Positions 19,301 through 28,222 of a stretch of 64,000 bases of DNA are shown here, piece by piece. The stretch's first letter is position 1; each line of letters opens with the position of its first letter. The stretch comes from Wolbachia endosymbiont (group B) of Germaria angustata. GTDB lineage: Bacteria; Pseudomonadota; Alphaproteobacteria; Rickettsiales; Anaplasmataceae. The notes below the pieces were generated by a model. That model did no database searches. It saw only the letters and a list, made by a program, of their open reading frames with translations, and was not told where the DNA came from. Position numbers and translations under genes: made by a program. The stretch is from contig NZ_OZ034691.1 of NCBI RefSeq assembly GCF_964026725.1, forward strand, positions 806,001 to 870,000. The letters are read 5' to 3'.

Positions 19301-19773
19301 AAAGGATATGTTTAATTATTATATTGATTATAGTATTATTCGATCAAACAAGTAAATTGTATATAAACTCTTTGATTGATGAGGGGGAGTCAATCGAGAT
19401 TACTAGTTTTATGAAATTAGTTGAAGTTTGGAATTCAGGAATTAGCTTTGGAATGTGTAGTACTCTGCCGCATGGCAGCTTCTTTTTTTCAGCATGTTCA
19501 ATATTAATAATTGGTATACTTGCATACTTGATATATAAATCTAATGATAAGTCAATTTACCTTAGTTTTTCTCTGATGATTGGTGGAGCGATCGGAAATG
19601 TAATTGATAGAATCTATTGGGGAGCTGTATATGACTTCATATATTTTCATATCAATGATTGGTATTGGCCAGCCTTTAATTTAGCAGATCTATCTGTAGT
19701 TTGTGGAATGTGTAGATTGTTATATAAGTGGTATATATATGATAGGTCTATCTCTAAGCAAAATGAGGAATGA
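19297..19773 (+). CDS. lspA: Lipoprotein signal peptidase (signal peptidase II)
   Basis: LspA cleaves signal peptides from prolipoproteins after Lgt has acylated the lipobox Cys. The 158-residue protein has four transmembrane helices and both catalytic aspartates: Asp113 in NVIDRIYWGAVYDF and Asp131 in FNLADLS. It overlaps ribF by four bases and the following peptidase gene begins five bases after its stop, so ribF, lspA and the two M16 genes form one transcription unit. The target pathway is also represented by lgt (25735) and by several lipoprotein-like signals in this window. Confidence 0.95.
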   Translation: MKRICLIIILIIVLFDQTSKLYINSLIDEGESIEITSFMKLVEVWNSGISFGMCSTLPHGSFFFSACSILIIGILAYLIYKSNDKSIYLSFSLMIGGAIGNVIDRIYWGAVYDFIYFHINDWYWPAFNLADLSVVCGMCRLLYKWYIYDRSISKQNEE

Positions 19774-19777
19774 AATA

Positions 19778-21109
19778 ATGCTTCGCAAATTCTTTAGTTT
19801 TTTTATACTATCTGTGTTTTTTTTTATTTGTCCGATTTCTTTGGAAGCTGAAATCATAAAGCATGCTAAGCTCAGTAACGGATTGGATGTTTATGTAGTA
19901 CCTAATCACCGAATTCCAGCTGTTTTTCATGCAATAATATATAAAGTTGGGGGAATGGATGACCCAATTGGCAAAGCAGGCTTGGCTCACTACTTTGAAC
20001 ACTTAATGTTTGAAACTACAGGAAAATTTAAAGACATAGAATCCACTTTGGGCAGCATTGGGGCCCAATTTAATGCTTTTACCACTAAAGAATACACCTG
20101 CTACTACGAATTAGTTCTCAAAAAAGATTTACCACTAGCAATGGAAATTGAAGCAGACAGAATGGGCAATTTTGATGTTACTCAAGACAAAATAGATAGA
20201 GAAAAAAATATCGTATTAGAAGAAAGAAAGATGAGATTTGATAATAATCCTGAAGCTTTACTATGGGAGGAAATGAACAGTGCATTTTATCGTAATGGCT
20301 ATGGTAGGTCTGTTATTGGTTGGGAGAGCGATATTAAAACTTACAATCAAGATGACATAACAAGGTTTCATGATAACTATTATCATCCAGGTAATGCTAT
20401 ACTGCTCGTTGTTGGTGATGTAGAATTTGAAGAAGTAGCGGAATTAGCAAAGGAAAAATATGGTGCAATTAAAGCTGAGCCTGTAGTTAAGCATTATCCG
20501 AACCAAGATTCAATACATAATGCAGATATATCGGTAATTTTAGAAAGCACTGAAGTGAAAGAGCCAGTTTTATACTTTCGCTATAGTATTCCTTTATTTG
20601 AGCAAATAAGTGAAACTTTTCCTGTTGATTTGGCAGTTGATGTTTTGGGGAATGGCAAGTCTAGTAAGCTATATAAAGATTTAGTTCTAGATAAGAATGT
20701 AGCAGTAGAAGTGTTTGCTTATTATAATAGCTTAGCTTTTAGTAATGGTTACATTGAGATTCGGGTAACTCCAAAAAGCGGGGTAGATTTGGATGCTGTT
20801 GCAAGAGAGTTAGAAAATTCTATTAATCACTTTACCTCTGAAGAAATAACAAGTGAAGAGTTGCAAAGCACAAAGTCTAAATACAAAGCAGCACAGTTTG
20901 ATAATCTATCTGATTTAACTAGTGTAGCAATGTTTTATATACCACGTCTAGCACTAGGTATCCCACTTGATGAAATAGACATTTCATATAGCAAAATTAA
21001 TGATGTCAATCTGAAAGATGTAAATCACAAAATTCGTACTATTTTTTCTACTAATAAATTAGTCGGCCGTTTGCTGCCAAAAGGAGGTAATAATGATGAG
21101 AGTAAGTAA
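19778..21109 (+). CDS. M16 zinc peptidase, catalytic subunit
   Basis: An exported pitrilysin/processing-peptidase family protease. ATG 19778 has GAGGA eight bases upstream; earlier in-frame starts fall inside lspA. The 443-residue product has a signal peptide (MLRKFFSFFILSVFFFICP.. ending SLEA). The inverted zinc motif HYFEH at 71-75 is intact, and the third ligand Glu lies in NIVLEER near 148-149. The C-terminal M16 domain (YFRYSIPLFE, AVDVLGNGKSSKLYKDL) is present. It overlaps the next gene, the inactive partner; such pairs form heterodimers in bacteria and mitochondria. Confidence 0.92.
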   Translation: MLRKFFSFFILSVFFFICPISLEAEIIKHAKLSNGLDVYVVPNHRIPAVFHAIIYKVGGMDDPIGKAGLAHYFEHLMFETTGKFKDIESTLGSIGAQFNAFTTKEYTCYYELVLKKDLPLAMEIEADRMGNFDVTQDKIDREKNIVLEERKMRFDNNPEALLWEEMNSAFYRNGYGRSVIGWESDIKTYNQDDITRFHDNYYHPGNAILLVVGDVEFEEVAELAKEKYGAIKAEPVVKHYPNQDSIHNADISVILESTEVKEPVLYFRYSIPLFEQISETFPVDLAVDVLGNGKSSKLYKDLVLDKNVAVEVFAYYNSLAFSNGYIEIRVTPKSGVDLDAVARELENSINHFTSEEITSEELQSTKSKYKAAQFDNLSDLTSVAMFYIPRLALGIPLDEIDISYSKINDVNLKDVNHKIRTIFSTNKLVGRLLPKGGNNDESK

Positions 21110-22418
21110 ACTTTTATTTCTACTTTTTTTCTGTCTAGGCTTTAATTTGCAGGCGAGCAGCCACCTAAATATAGAGGAGGTTACTACTAATAAAGGGCTT
21201 AAGTTTCTGTTTGTTAAAAACCGTGATTTACCAAAAGTTTCACTCAATATATCATTCAAAGATGCAGGTTACGTGTATGAAAGTGCAGAAAAGCAGGGAC
21301 TTGCTTGGTTTACTTCTCTTGTAATTCAAGAAGGAGCAGGAAAGAATGATGCCAAAGATTTTGTAAAAAAGCTTGAGGATAAAGGAATTAGTTTAAATTT
21401 TATTGCTGGTTTAGAAGCATTTAGGGTTTCATTAAATACTTTATCTGAGAATCTAGAGGATGCAATTTCACTACTAAGTGATGCTATAGTGCGTCCTAAA
21501 GTTGATCCTGAAGGATTGAATAGAGTTTTTGAAAAAGCCAAAGTAAACTTTAATAATTTTGAAAAAGATCCTTATTTTATTGCTGCAAAAGAGTTGGATA
21601 CGTTGTTGTTCAAAAAACATCCTTACTCAAGAGATCCATATGGAACTCTAGACACTATAATGAGCATTACTAGAGACGATGTTTTAACATACATAAAGCG
21701 TAGTTTTACTAAGGATAATATAGTTATTAGTATTGTTGGTTGTGCAACAAAAGAAGAAGTTAGTACGCTGCTCGATAAATATTTATCTAAGTTACCATCA
21801 AAAAGATCAAAAATTAGGAAGGTATCTGTAAAAAATGAATTTGGGCCTGCAGAAAGTAAGAGCGTTTTTATGGATATACCACAGAGTGTAATACTTTTTT
21901 CTCAAAGAGGCATAGCATATGAAGACCCTAATTACTATAATGCTAGTGTTTTGATTAATGCGCTTGGTGGTATGAGTCTAAACTCAATACTGATGAAAGA
22001 GTTGAGACAAAATCTAGGTATTACTTATGGTGTCAGTGCACGTAATGTTCCTAATAAGCATGGAAATATTATATCTGGATTTATGAGTACTGATAGTTCC
22101 ACTGCTAGCAAAGCTATATCAGCAGTAAAAGATACATTTAGCAGAATAAAAGAGGAAGGAATTGACGAACAACTATTCAAGGATGCAAAAATCAGTTTAG
22201 TAAATGACCTTACCTTCTCTTTTCTATCCAATAATGTAAGTATAGCGATGCTATTGGATGATATGCAAATAAATGATCGTGATGTTAGCCGTATAAATAA
22301 TTATGTAAATACTATCAACGACGTTAAATTAGAGGAAGTAAATAAGCTGGCAAATTCTTTACTGAATCCTGAAAATTTATTTTTTGTTGAAGTTGGAAGA
22401 AGCGCTCAAGGTCAATAG
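21093..22418 (+). CDS. M16 peptidase-like protein, non-catalytic partner
   Basis: ATG 21093 follows a perfect AAGGAGG. The 441-residue product has a signal peptide (LLFLLFFCLGFNLQASS) and the two M16 domains. Where the upstream subunit has HYFEH this protein reads WFTSL (in GLAWFTSLVIQEG), so the zinc site is lost. The C-terminal half keeps the family block GMSLNSILMKELRQNLGITYGV, which carries the R/Y substrate-binding pair. It overlaps the active subunit by 17 bases, which suggests coupled translation of a 1:1 complex, by analogy with MPP alpha/beta. Its end overlaps the convergent purN by seven bases. Confidence 0.9.
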   Translation: MMRVSKLLFLLFFCLGFNLQASSHLNIEEVTTNKGLKFLFVKNRDLPKVSLNISFKDAGYVYESAEKQGLAWFTSLVIQEGAGKNDAKDFVKKLEDKGISLNFIAGLEAFRVSLNTLSENLEDAISLLSDAIVRPKVDPEGLNRVFEKAKVNFNNFEKDPYFIAAKELDTLLFKKHPYSRDPYGTLDTIMSITRDDVLTYIKRSFTKDNIVISIVGCATKEEVSTLLDKYLSKLPSKRSKIRKVSVKNEFGPAESKSVFMDIPQSVILFSQRGIAYEDPNYYNASVLINALGGMSLNSILMKELRQNLGITYGVSARNVPNKHGNIISGFMSTDSSTASKAISAVKDTFSRIKEEGIDEQLFKDAKISLVNDLTFSFLSNNVSIAMLLDDMQINDRDVSRINNYVNTINDVKLEEVNKLANSLLNPENLFFVEVGRSAQGQ

Positions 22419-22978
22419 TTAATACCTTCTGCTATTGATCTTACTGCTTTTACATAACACTTATGCTCTTCAGCTAGAATGCGCTCTGAGAGACTGTGAA
22501 CATCATCATTTGGTAACACTGGAACAGTAGATTGAGCGATTATGGCTCCAGCATCAATTTCAGGAGTAACATAATGCACAGTACATCCTGTAATTTTTAC
22601 ACCCGCTTTCAGAGCTTGCTCCTGAGCATTTAGGCCCTTAAATGACGGAAGTAAAGAGGGATGAATATTTATAACTTTGTTATGCCATTTATTCAGGAAA
22701 TTGGCCTTTATAATTCTCATAAACCCTGCAAGGCAAATTAAATCAACCTTATGTTGAACAAGTATTTCATGAATTTTATCAGTATCAAGTGGCTTATCTT
22801 CAATAACAAATGCTGAAACTCCTGCTTGCTTTGCTATTTTAAGGCCTCCAGCTTCACTATTATTTGTGATAACACACACAGTTTCAGCAGGGAAATTCTG
22901 ATCTTGACATGCTTCTATTAAAGCCTGCATGTTTGATCCTCTACCTGAAATTAGTATTCCGAGTTTTATCTTTTTCAT
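22412..22978 (-). CDS. purN: Phosphoribosylglycinamide formyltransferase
   Basis: PurN formylates GAR with 10-formyl-THF, the third step of purine synthesis. From ATG 22978 the product is 188 residues and begins MKKIKLGILISGRGSNMQAL, the nucleotide-binding start of the family; the frame is open to 23020 but the extra residues are not family-like. The catalytic region is intact: IHPSLLPSFKG with the active-site His, and GCTVHYVTPEIDAGAII with the Asp. No strong ribosome-binding site. The gene converges on the M16 pair with a seven-base overlap. Confidence 0.95.
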   Translation of the reverse strand: MKKIKLGILISGRGSNMQALIEACQDQNFPAETVCVITNNSEAGGLKIAKQAGVSAFVIEDKPLDTDKIHEILVQHKVDLICLAGFMRIIKANFLNKWHNKVINIHPSLLPSFKGLNAQEQALKAGVKITGCTVHYVTPEIDAGAIIAQSTVPVLPNDDVHSLSERILAEEHKCYVKAVRSIAEGINY

Positions 22979-23244
22979 TTTAGTGCAGCCGCAAGAATGG
23001 ATATTAATAAAATAGCTCAAAAGGAAAGTTTATTTTAGAATAAATACTATTGTGTAGCAATACTTTACACTGCTGGATAACATGGAATTAAAGAAATCAT
23101 TCAGTTTGAAGTAACTTTAACATTTAATTTTAGGAATATTATACAATTTATGGTAAATAAATGCATATTTTTATGGCTGCGTTATTATTTATTTAACAAA
23201 GTATTAGTATAATTTACTACACTGAATTAAATGGAGAAAATTCA

Positions 23245-23661
23245 ATGAATAAATTACCAAGCAATGCAAAAACAAGCAAGTCTCAGGTTACTCAGTGGGA
23301 GGTAATAAAAAATTGTGAATATTCTGATAATTGTTTATCAAAAGTAGTAACTTTATACGTCATTAAAATGGCAGAATTATCAGATATTTATACGAGTAAT
23401 GAACCTGAAATTAATACTATACTTACAAGAATAAGCATAACAAGTGAAAATGCATTTTTAAATAAGGTTGTTGATATTGAAATTATGGAGGGCATTTTTC
23501 CGTACAAATTCAACAGCAAGAAGAAAAATAACATATCAAGGCTAGAAGATTTGTACAATTATTTATGTTCTACTGTTATTGATAGCCTTCCAAAAGAAAT
23601 GCTTGAAAGCCTAAGAAGAGAATACAGAGACGCTGTTAACTTATTTAAAGCAATTACTTAA
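23245..23661 (+). CDS. Hypothetical protein (138 aa)
   Basis: ATG 23245 follows AAATGGAGAAAATTCA, a good ribosome-binding site, and is preceded by an AT-rich promoter-like stretch (TATTTAACAAAGTATTAGTATAAT in 23185-23212). The product is soluble, helical and carries no known motif: QWEVIKNCEYSDNCLSKVVT near the start and EMLESLRREYRDAVNLFKAI at the end. Its stop overlaps the end of the convergent mrpE-like gene by eight bases. Function unknown. Confidence 0.6.
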   Translation: MNKLPSNAKTSKSQVTQWEVIKNCEYSDNCLSKVVTLYVIKMAELSDIYTSNEPEINTILTRISITSENAFLNKVVDIEIMEGIFPYKFNSKKKNNISRLEDLYNYLCSTVIDSLPKEMLESLRREYRDAVNLFKAIT

Positions 23662-24175
23662 CTAGGTGTAGCATTTTTAAGACTTTACCTTCTATTTCAG
23701 AAATGCCACTTTCAAGATCTTTATCTATCAAACATATGGTAGATAAATATGTTTTCTGCTTCTTTTCAACATTGATAGTTAAAGTTCCAGGAGTAATCGT
23801 AACCGAGTTAGCAAATAATGCAATGGTCTTATCATTATGTCCTATGCATTCTCTTACAATAACAATTGGCTCAACTGTAGATTTGAATCGTAGCACCTTT
23901 TTTGTTACATAAATACTTGAAAAAATAATTTGGTAAATTAGCCAAGGTATATAACTTATAAGCTGATAAAGTGACAGCCTACCACTATCATTTAGAATTT
24001 GACTAAGGGCACTTTCAGCATCAATTAACCTTTTAAAGATAATCAATGTGAACACAGAAGAAAATACTCCACAGAGAATAAAAAAAGGCTCAAAATAACC
24101 AGACAATGTAATCCATAGAGAAGACAAAATCACAAATGATAGAGAAAAAAACTTAATATTTTGCCTGACTTTCAT
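23654..24175 (-). CDS. Na+/H+ antiporter subunit E (MrpE/MnhE-like)
   Basis: A 173-residue membrane protein with two N-terminal hydrophobic helices (IKFFSLSFVILSSLWITLSG; PFFILCGVFSSVFTLIIF) and a third near residues 70-90, then the soluble block LFANSVTITPGTLTINVE, which is the MnhE/MrpE signature. MrpE belongs to multi-subunit cation/proton antiporters. Other mrp subunits are not in this window; Rickettsiales often have mrp genes in separate places. The complex role is inferred from family membership. Confidence 0.85.
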   Translation of the reverse strand: MKVRQNIKFFSLSFVILSSLWITLSGYFEPFFILCGVFSSVFTLIIFKRLIDAESALSQILNDSGRLSLYQLISYIPWLIYQIIFSSIYVTKKVLRFKSTVEPIVIVRECIGHNDKTIALFANSVTITPGTLTINVEKKQKTYLSTICLIDKDLESGISEIEGKVLKMLHLVK

Positions 24176-24278
24176 GATTTGGAGTATAACTTAAATGATT
24201 TTTTAGGAAAATAAAAAGTTCTTGATTTTTGTGTCAAAGAACATAATAACCAAGTTATTTTAATAAGTAGTGGAGATT

Positions 24279-25190
24279 ATGACGCTTGATGATTTTCTAA
24301 AAATGCTTGAAGAAATAAATGATACTTCAGGTTTAAGCAAGAACAACATAGTTGAACGAATAAAAATAAAATTAGAAAGAATTGATTTACGGAGGTGGGA
24401 AGATAGTGGATTTAATATCAATCATATATTCACTACACATAGTGATCTAGATCCTGTAGAAACTACATTGTTGCATTTTGCTGCTAAGAGTGGCTATGAG
24501 AACATAGTAATAGCTCTAATTGAATATGGAGCATATGTTGATGCATGGGACAGCGATGGATGCACTCCTTTACATTTTGCTGCTGAATGGAACCACAAAG
24601 GCATATTAGATATTTTAATTGAAAGTGGAGCAAATGTTAATGCGTGGGACAATGATGTATGTACACCTTTACATCTTGCTGCCGAAGGTGGGAATGAAAG
24701 TGTAGTAAGAGCTCTAATTGCATGTGGAGCAGATGTTAACGCGCAGAACAATGATGGACACACTCCTCTACATTTTGCTACTAAGAGTGGCTATGAGAAC
24801 ATAGTAATAGCTCTAATTGAACACGGAGCATATGTCGATGCGTGGGATAATTATAGAAGCACTCCCTTGCATTTTGCTGCTGAAAGTGATAATGAAAACA
24901 TAGTAAGAACTCTGATTGAACATGGAGCATGTGTTAATGTGTGGGATAGTTGTGGACGCACTCCTTTGCATTTTGCTAGCGATCATGAAAGTATAAGAGA
25001 TATTTTAATTGAAAGTGGGGCATATGTTAGTAAACAGAACAATAATAGATATGCTCCTTTACACTTTGCTATTGAATGGGGCTGCAAAGATGTGATAAGT
25101 TCTTTGTCAGGTAATGCTAGTCCTAGGGCTGAAATGGCAGTAGGAAGAGTGGAACAAATTACACTTGCAGGAAGATTGGAGCTTTTTTAA
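24279..25190 (+). CDS. Ankyrin-repeat protein (7 repeats)
   Basis: ATG 24279 has GGAG six bases upstream; a GTG at 24270 is possible. The 303-residue product has an N-terminal leader of about 50 residues (MTLDDFLKMLEEINDTSGLS, then a helix ending FNINHIF) followed by seven ankyrin repeats with the TPLHFAA core and GAYVDAWD-type turns. Repeats 1 and 4 are almost identical in DNA (24476-24550 and 24773-24847), a sign of recent internal duplication. The leader resembles that of the ankyrin-AAA protein at 56717. The end after repeat 7 is short (AEMAVGRVEQITLAGRLELF). Ankyrin proteins are frequent candidates for host-directed effectors; no secretion signal is visible. Confidence 0.9.
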   Translation: MTLDDFLKMLEEINDTSGLSKNNIVERIKIKLERIDLRRWEDSGFNINHIFTTHSDLDPVETTLLHFAAKSGYENIVIALIEYGAYVDAWDSDGCTPLHFAAEWNHKGILDILIESGANVNAWDNDVCTPLHLAAEGGNESVVRALIACGADVNAQNNDGHTPLHFATKSGYENIVIALIEHGAYVDAWDNYRSTPLHFAAESDNENIVRTLIEHGACVNVWDSCGRTPLHFASDHESIRDILIESGAYVSKQNNNRYAPLHFAIEWGCKDVISSLSGNASPRAEMAVGRVEQITLAGRLELF

Positions 25191-25278
25191 CCAAACTTGC
25201 ATTTACTGAGATAATTGTTTTGTTATGAATTAAACCAAAAGTTCTGTAATATATTGAAGCTTAAAGATATCTTTAGAT

Positions 25279-25728
25279 ATGGAAGTTATTGCAGAAAATA
25301 GAAAAGCAAGGTTTGAATACTTTATCTTAGAAGAATTTGAAGCAGGTATGATCCTCTTAAGTAGTGAAGTGAAATCACTAAGGGAAAGAAAAGCAAACAT
25401 TTCTGATGCTTACGTTACCGAAAAAAAAGGTGAAATATGGCTAAACAATATGCATATCGCAGAGTATAAAGCTGCAAACCAAAAGAATCACAAGCCAAAA
25501 AGAGAACGAAAATTGCTTTTGCATAAAAAAGAGATAAATAAGCTAATTGGTCAAATCAAAATCTCTGGAATAACTGTTGTGCCACTTTCTATCTATTTTA
25601 ATGATAAAGGGTTGGCAAAAACTAAAATTGCTATTGTTAAAGGAAAAAAACTCTACGATAAGAGAGCAACCATAAAGCAGAGAGAGTGGGACCGTGAGAA
25701 AAGTAGATTGTCTAAGAATAATTTGTAG
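25279..25728 (+). CDS. smpB: SsrA-binding protein SmpB
   Basis: SmpB binds tmRNA and rescues stalled ribosomes. The 149-residue product matches the family from [19 protein letters not shown] through [34 protein letters not shown] and [20 protein letters not shown] near the C-terminus. The basic tail (SRLSKNNL) that enters the mRNA channel is present. No strong ribosome-binding site before ATG 25279. lgt starts six bases after its stop, so the two are probably co-transcribed. The tmRNA gene itself is not in the window. Confidence 0.96.
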   Translation: MEVIAENRKARFEYFILEEFEAGMILLSSEVKSLRERKANISDAYVTEKKGEIWLNNMHIAEYKAANQKNHKPKRERKLLLHKKEINKLIGQIKISGITVVPLSIYFNDKGLAKTKIAIVKGKKLYDKRATIKQREWDREKSRLSKNNL

Positions 25729-25734
25729 TAAAAT

Positions 25735-26526
25735 ATGTCTTTAAGTCCAGTTATTTTTAGCATCGGTCCTGTTTCTATATATTGGTACTCTTTAGCATAT
25801 GTTTTGGGTATAGTTTTTGCATATTGGTATTTACATAAGCTAGACAATCAAAAAATATTTACTAAGAATTTTTACGATTCGTTATTAACAGCCGTTATTA
25901 TAGGCATTATCCTTGGAGGTAGGATTGGGTACGTATTGATATATGATCCGGTTCTCTATATAAGCAATCCTATCGAGATACTAAAGACCTGGGAAGGAGG
26001 GATGTCATTTCATGGCGGTGCTATAGGAGTTTTGCTTGCAGTAATAATCTCCTGTAGAAGACATAACATTCCTATATTTTACACACTGGATCTAATTTCT
26101 TGTGGAGTTCCGATAGGTTTACTTCTAGGCCGCATAGGTAATTTTATAAATGGAGAGTTATTTGGCAGGGTTACAACTATGCCGTGGGGTATGGTATTTC
26201 CAGAAAGTGGTGATAATTTATTGCGCCATCCAAGCCAACTTTATGAAGCATTTTTAGAAGGAGCGCTACTTTTCGTAGTTGTAAATTCACTATTTTTCTT
26301 GAACAAAATGAGATTGTATTATGGTGCAACAACTGGAGTTGCAGTTATGTTGTATGGAGTAGCACGTTTTATGGTTGAATTTTTCCGCGAGCCAGACTAT
26401 CAAATTGGCTATTTATGGTTCAATTTAACTATGGGACAGTTGCTTTCTATACCTATGATTTTGGTGGGAATGCTTATATATTTAGGTGCGTTGAATTTTA
26501 GGTTTGATACAAAATCTATTCAATAG
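25735..26526 (+). CDS. lgt: Prolipoprotein diacylglyceryl transferase
   Basis: Lgt transfers diacylglycerol from phosphatidylglycerol to the lipobox Cys, the first step of lipoprotein maturation. The 263 residues form about seven transmembrane helices. Family motifs are intact: GGRIGYVLIYD, GGMSFHGGAIG with the essential His, the signature LGRIGNFINGELFGR, and RHPSQLYEA. The C-terminal FMVEFFREPDYQ is also conserved. Six bases separate it from smpB. Works upstream of LspA (19297). Confidence 0.96.
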   Translation: MSLSPVIFSIGPVSIYWYSLAYVLGIVFAYWYLHKLDNQKIFTKNFYDSLLTAVIIGIILGGRIGYVLIYDPVLYISNPIEILKTWEGGMSFHGGAIGVLLAVIISCRRHNIPIFYTLDLISCGVPIGLLLGRIGNFINGELFGRVTTMPWGMVFPESGDNLLRHPSQLYEAFLEGALLFVVVNSLFFLNKMRLYYGATTGVAVMLYGVARFMVEFFREPDYQIGYLWFNLTMGQLLSIPMILVGMLIYLGALNFRFDTKSIQ

Positions 26527-26740
26527 ACAAGAGGTAAGTTGAATAAAAAAATATAGTAGAAGTTTATCTACTACATAGCATGTACAACTGTACTAACTTT
26601 TCGTGTTGCAGAGAATAAACGTGAGGGCACAAACCTTTTGTTGCATAGCCATGAAACAAACTTAGTAGCTACTGACCAAACTCATTATTAAACGGATATT
26701 CATTTTCCACTAGAACATTACTAATTGAGAAGCTACTCTA

Positions 26741-27120
26741 TTAAAACATATTTTTAAACTTTTCCCAAAACCCTGGTTTATTATCATTAACCTTTGTGAA
26801 GGCTATGTTTAAACTGTATCTCGGATCGTTTGGCACATCATATCTAATATTCAGTATTGAAAATTTGTTTTTATTATGAACAGAAACATCGTCATATGAT
26901 AATTTTGTCGTGTAGCACTTTATATGCTTTTGCTTGTCATATACTATATCACCTGATTCCCCTTCTAGTTCTACAAATTTAGTTTTTTTCTGACATTCTT
27001 TTATTTTTATTAGATCCTCGTTTAGTGATATTGAAACCGGTAGTGTATTCCCAGCATACTCTTTAGCTAAAAGCTCACTTTGAGGATACATTTTTATTTC
27101 CCTTCCAAAATGTGAGTCTA
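26741..27120 (-). pseudogene. 3' part of an unknown gene split by an IS
   Basis: The frame IDSHFGREIKMYPQSELL to the end PGFWEKFKNMF (126 codons) starts directly at the edge of the IS5-family element. Removing the element and one copy of the TAA duplication joins it in frame to the fragment at 27976-28138 and yields a protein of about 180 residues. The reconstructed protein has no recognised domain. The 167-codon frame from 27244 is a chimera: its first 41 codons are IS sequence read in the wrong frame. Confidence 0.8.
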
Positions 27121-27131
27121 TAAGAGCCTGT

Positions 27132-27655
27132 TCATAATCTTTTGAGGAGCAAAGCAGTAAAAGCAAGAACGACCATTTGTAGGCTAGTATTGAGCTTTCG
27201 CTCGCAATTTTTCCACAACCGTCTACACTTTTCCAGCCAAGCAAAAAAACGCTCTACAACCCACCTTTTTGGCAATACAACAAAAGTGTGTAATTCACTT
27301 CGTTTTATTACTTCAACAGTTGCACCAATAGTCGTTTTTATTTGAGTTGCAAAATTTTCTCCTGTATAACCTGCATCAACTAGTATATTTTGAACTTCGG
27401 AAAGATTTTTCCTTGCTTTACAAATCATCTCTACAGCAGCATTACGATCTCCGATATTAGCTGTAGTAATATAAATTGCATGTGGTAAACCTTGCGTATC
27501 TACTGCAATATGACGCTTTATTCCTGAAATTTTCTTGCCGGCATCATAACCTTTTTCTTCAGCAATATCGGTATTTTTTACACTTTGGGCATCAATGATG
27601 CAGAAGCTTGTTTTGGTATTCCGACCACTGTTCTCTCCAACTAATTTTTTTTAAG
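27132..27655 (-). pseudogene. IS5-family transposase, C-terminal frame (copy 1)
   Basis: Open frame without its own start codon. It contains the catalytic blocks IIDAQSVKNTD (first Asp), ILVDAGYTGE (second Asp) and VVERFFAWLEKCRRLWKNCE (Glu), ending LLLKRL. It would be expressed only by frameshifting from the upstream frame, which is interrupted. The apparent ORF from the Met at 27428 is only its last third. Confidence 0.8.
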
Positions 27656-27682
27656 ACAATTTCTAGAACACTTTTTCTATCT

Positions 27683-27916
27683 TCATTCGGTTTTTTTACT
27701 CCATCTCTTGAAGTAATCGTAACAATTGCGCCATTTCGGAAACTCTTTTGGCAGCATTCGCCACTGACAGCCGCTTTTTAGCACATAAAGCACACCACAA
27801 AATAACTCATATAAATCCAGTTTTCTTGGCTTCGTCTTCTTTCGCACACTTTCTAAAATTGGTCTAATCTTTTCGAATTTTTCACAACTTATGTCACTTG
27901 GATATGTATTCCTCAC
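27683..27916 (-). pseudogene. IS5-family transposase, N-terminal frame (copy 1)
   Basis: 77 codons from GTG 27916: RNTYPSDISCEKFEKIRPIL, LYELFCGVLYVLKSGCQWRM and FPKWRNCYDYFKRWSKK, the DUF4096-type N-terminus of IS5 transposases. Compared with copy 2 an extra C after the A7 tract (AAAAAAACC against AAAAAAAC) shifts the frame, and a TAG further on replaces TGG, so the frame ends early. Confidence 0.8.
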
Positions 27917-27975
27917 AGTTTACCTCATATCAGCTATACCTCATCTTACCATATTCAGAGATCACGTACAGGCTC

Positions 27976-28138
27976 TAAAATTATTGCTCCAAAATTTGTC
28001 TCCAGAATGTACATATTCGTCAGTAGCATACGGTACACCACCATAATTGCATTGAACTTTGTAATCTCCAACACCATTATTTTGAAAAAAATCATGAATG
28101 GCAGCGTAACTATCAGCAGCATCATTTATGTAATCCAT
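27976..28138 (-). pseudogene. 5' part of an unknown gene split by an IS
   Basis: ATG 28138 follows AGGGGTAGGTA, a good ribosome-binding site. 54 codons read MDYINDAADSYAAIHDFF to DKFWSNNF before the IS begins. The remaining 126 codons lie at 26741-27120 and rejoin exactly in frame. The fragment could still be translated into the IS and would then end a few codons in. Confidence 0.8.
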
Positions 28139-28222
28139 TACCTACCCCTTAAAACCTTTTAATTTATTATATCACAAGAAATTACATCTATCAATAAAAA
28201 GACTTTTTTTGATATCAAGTAT

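Larger units (their letters stand above)
27124..27975 (-). mobile_element. IS5-family insertion sequence, defective copy 1
   Basis: An 852-bp element bounded by imperfect terminal inverted repeats (GAGCCTGTACGTGATC at the transposase 5' end, GAGCCTGTTCATAATC at the other) and flanked by a 3-bp TAA duplication (27121-27123 and 27976-27978). It carries two overlapping reading frames of a DDE transposase, as in IS5-family members that use a frameshift on an A tract. The first frame is broken, so this copy cannot make transposase. It lies inside a gene of unknown function. A second copy is at 46837-47674. Confidence 0.88.

Noticed and set aside
24279..25190. Repeated DNA in the ankyrin gene as a possible CRISPR or tandem array
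   Set aside because: The period is 99 bases of coding ankyrin repeats with no spacers; it is protein repetition.
26741..27244. 167-codon ORF read as one gene
   Set aside because: The first 41 codons are IS sequence in the wrong frame; only the part after 27121 belongs to a gene.
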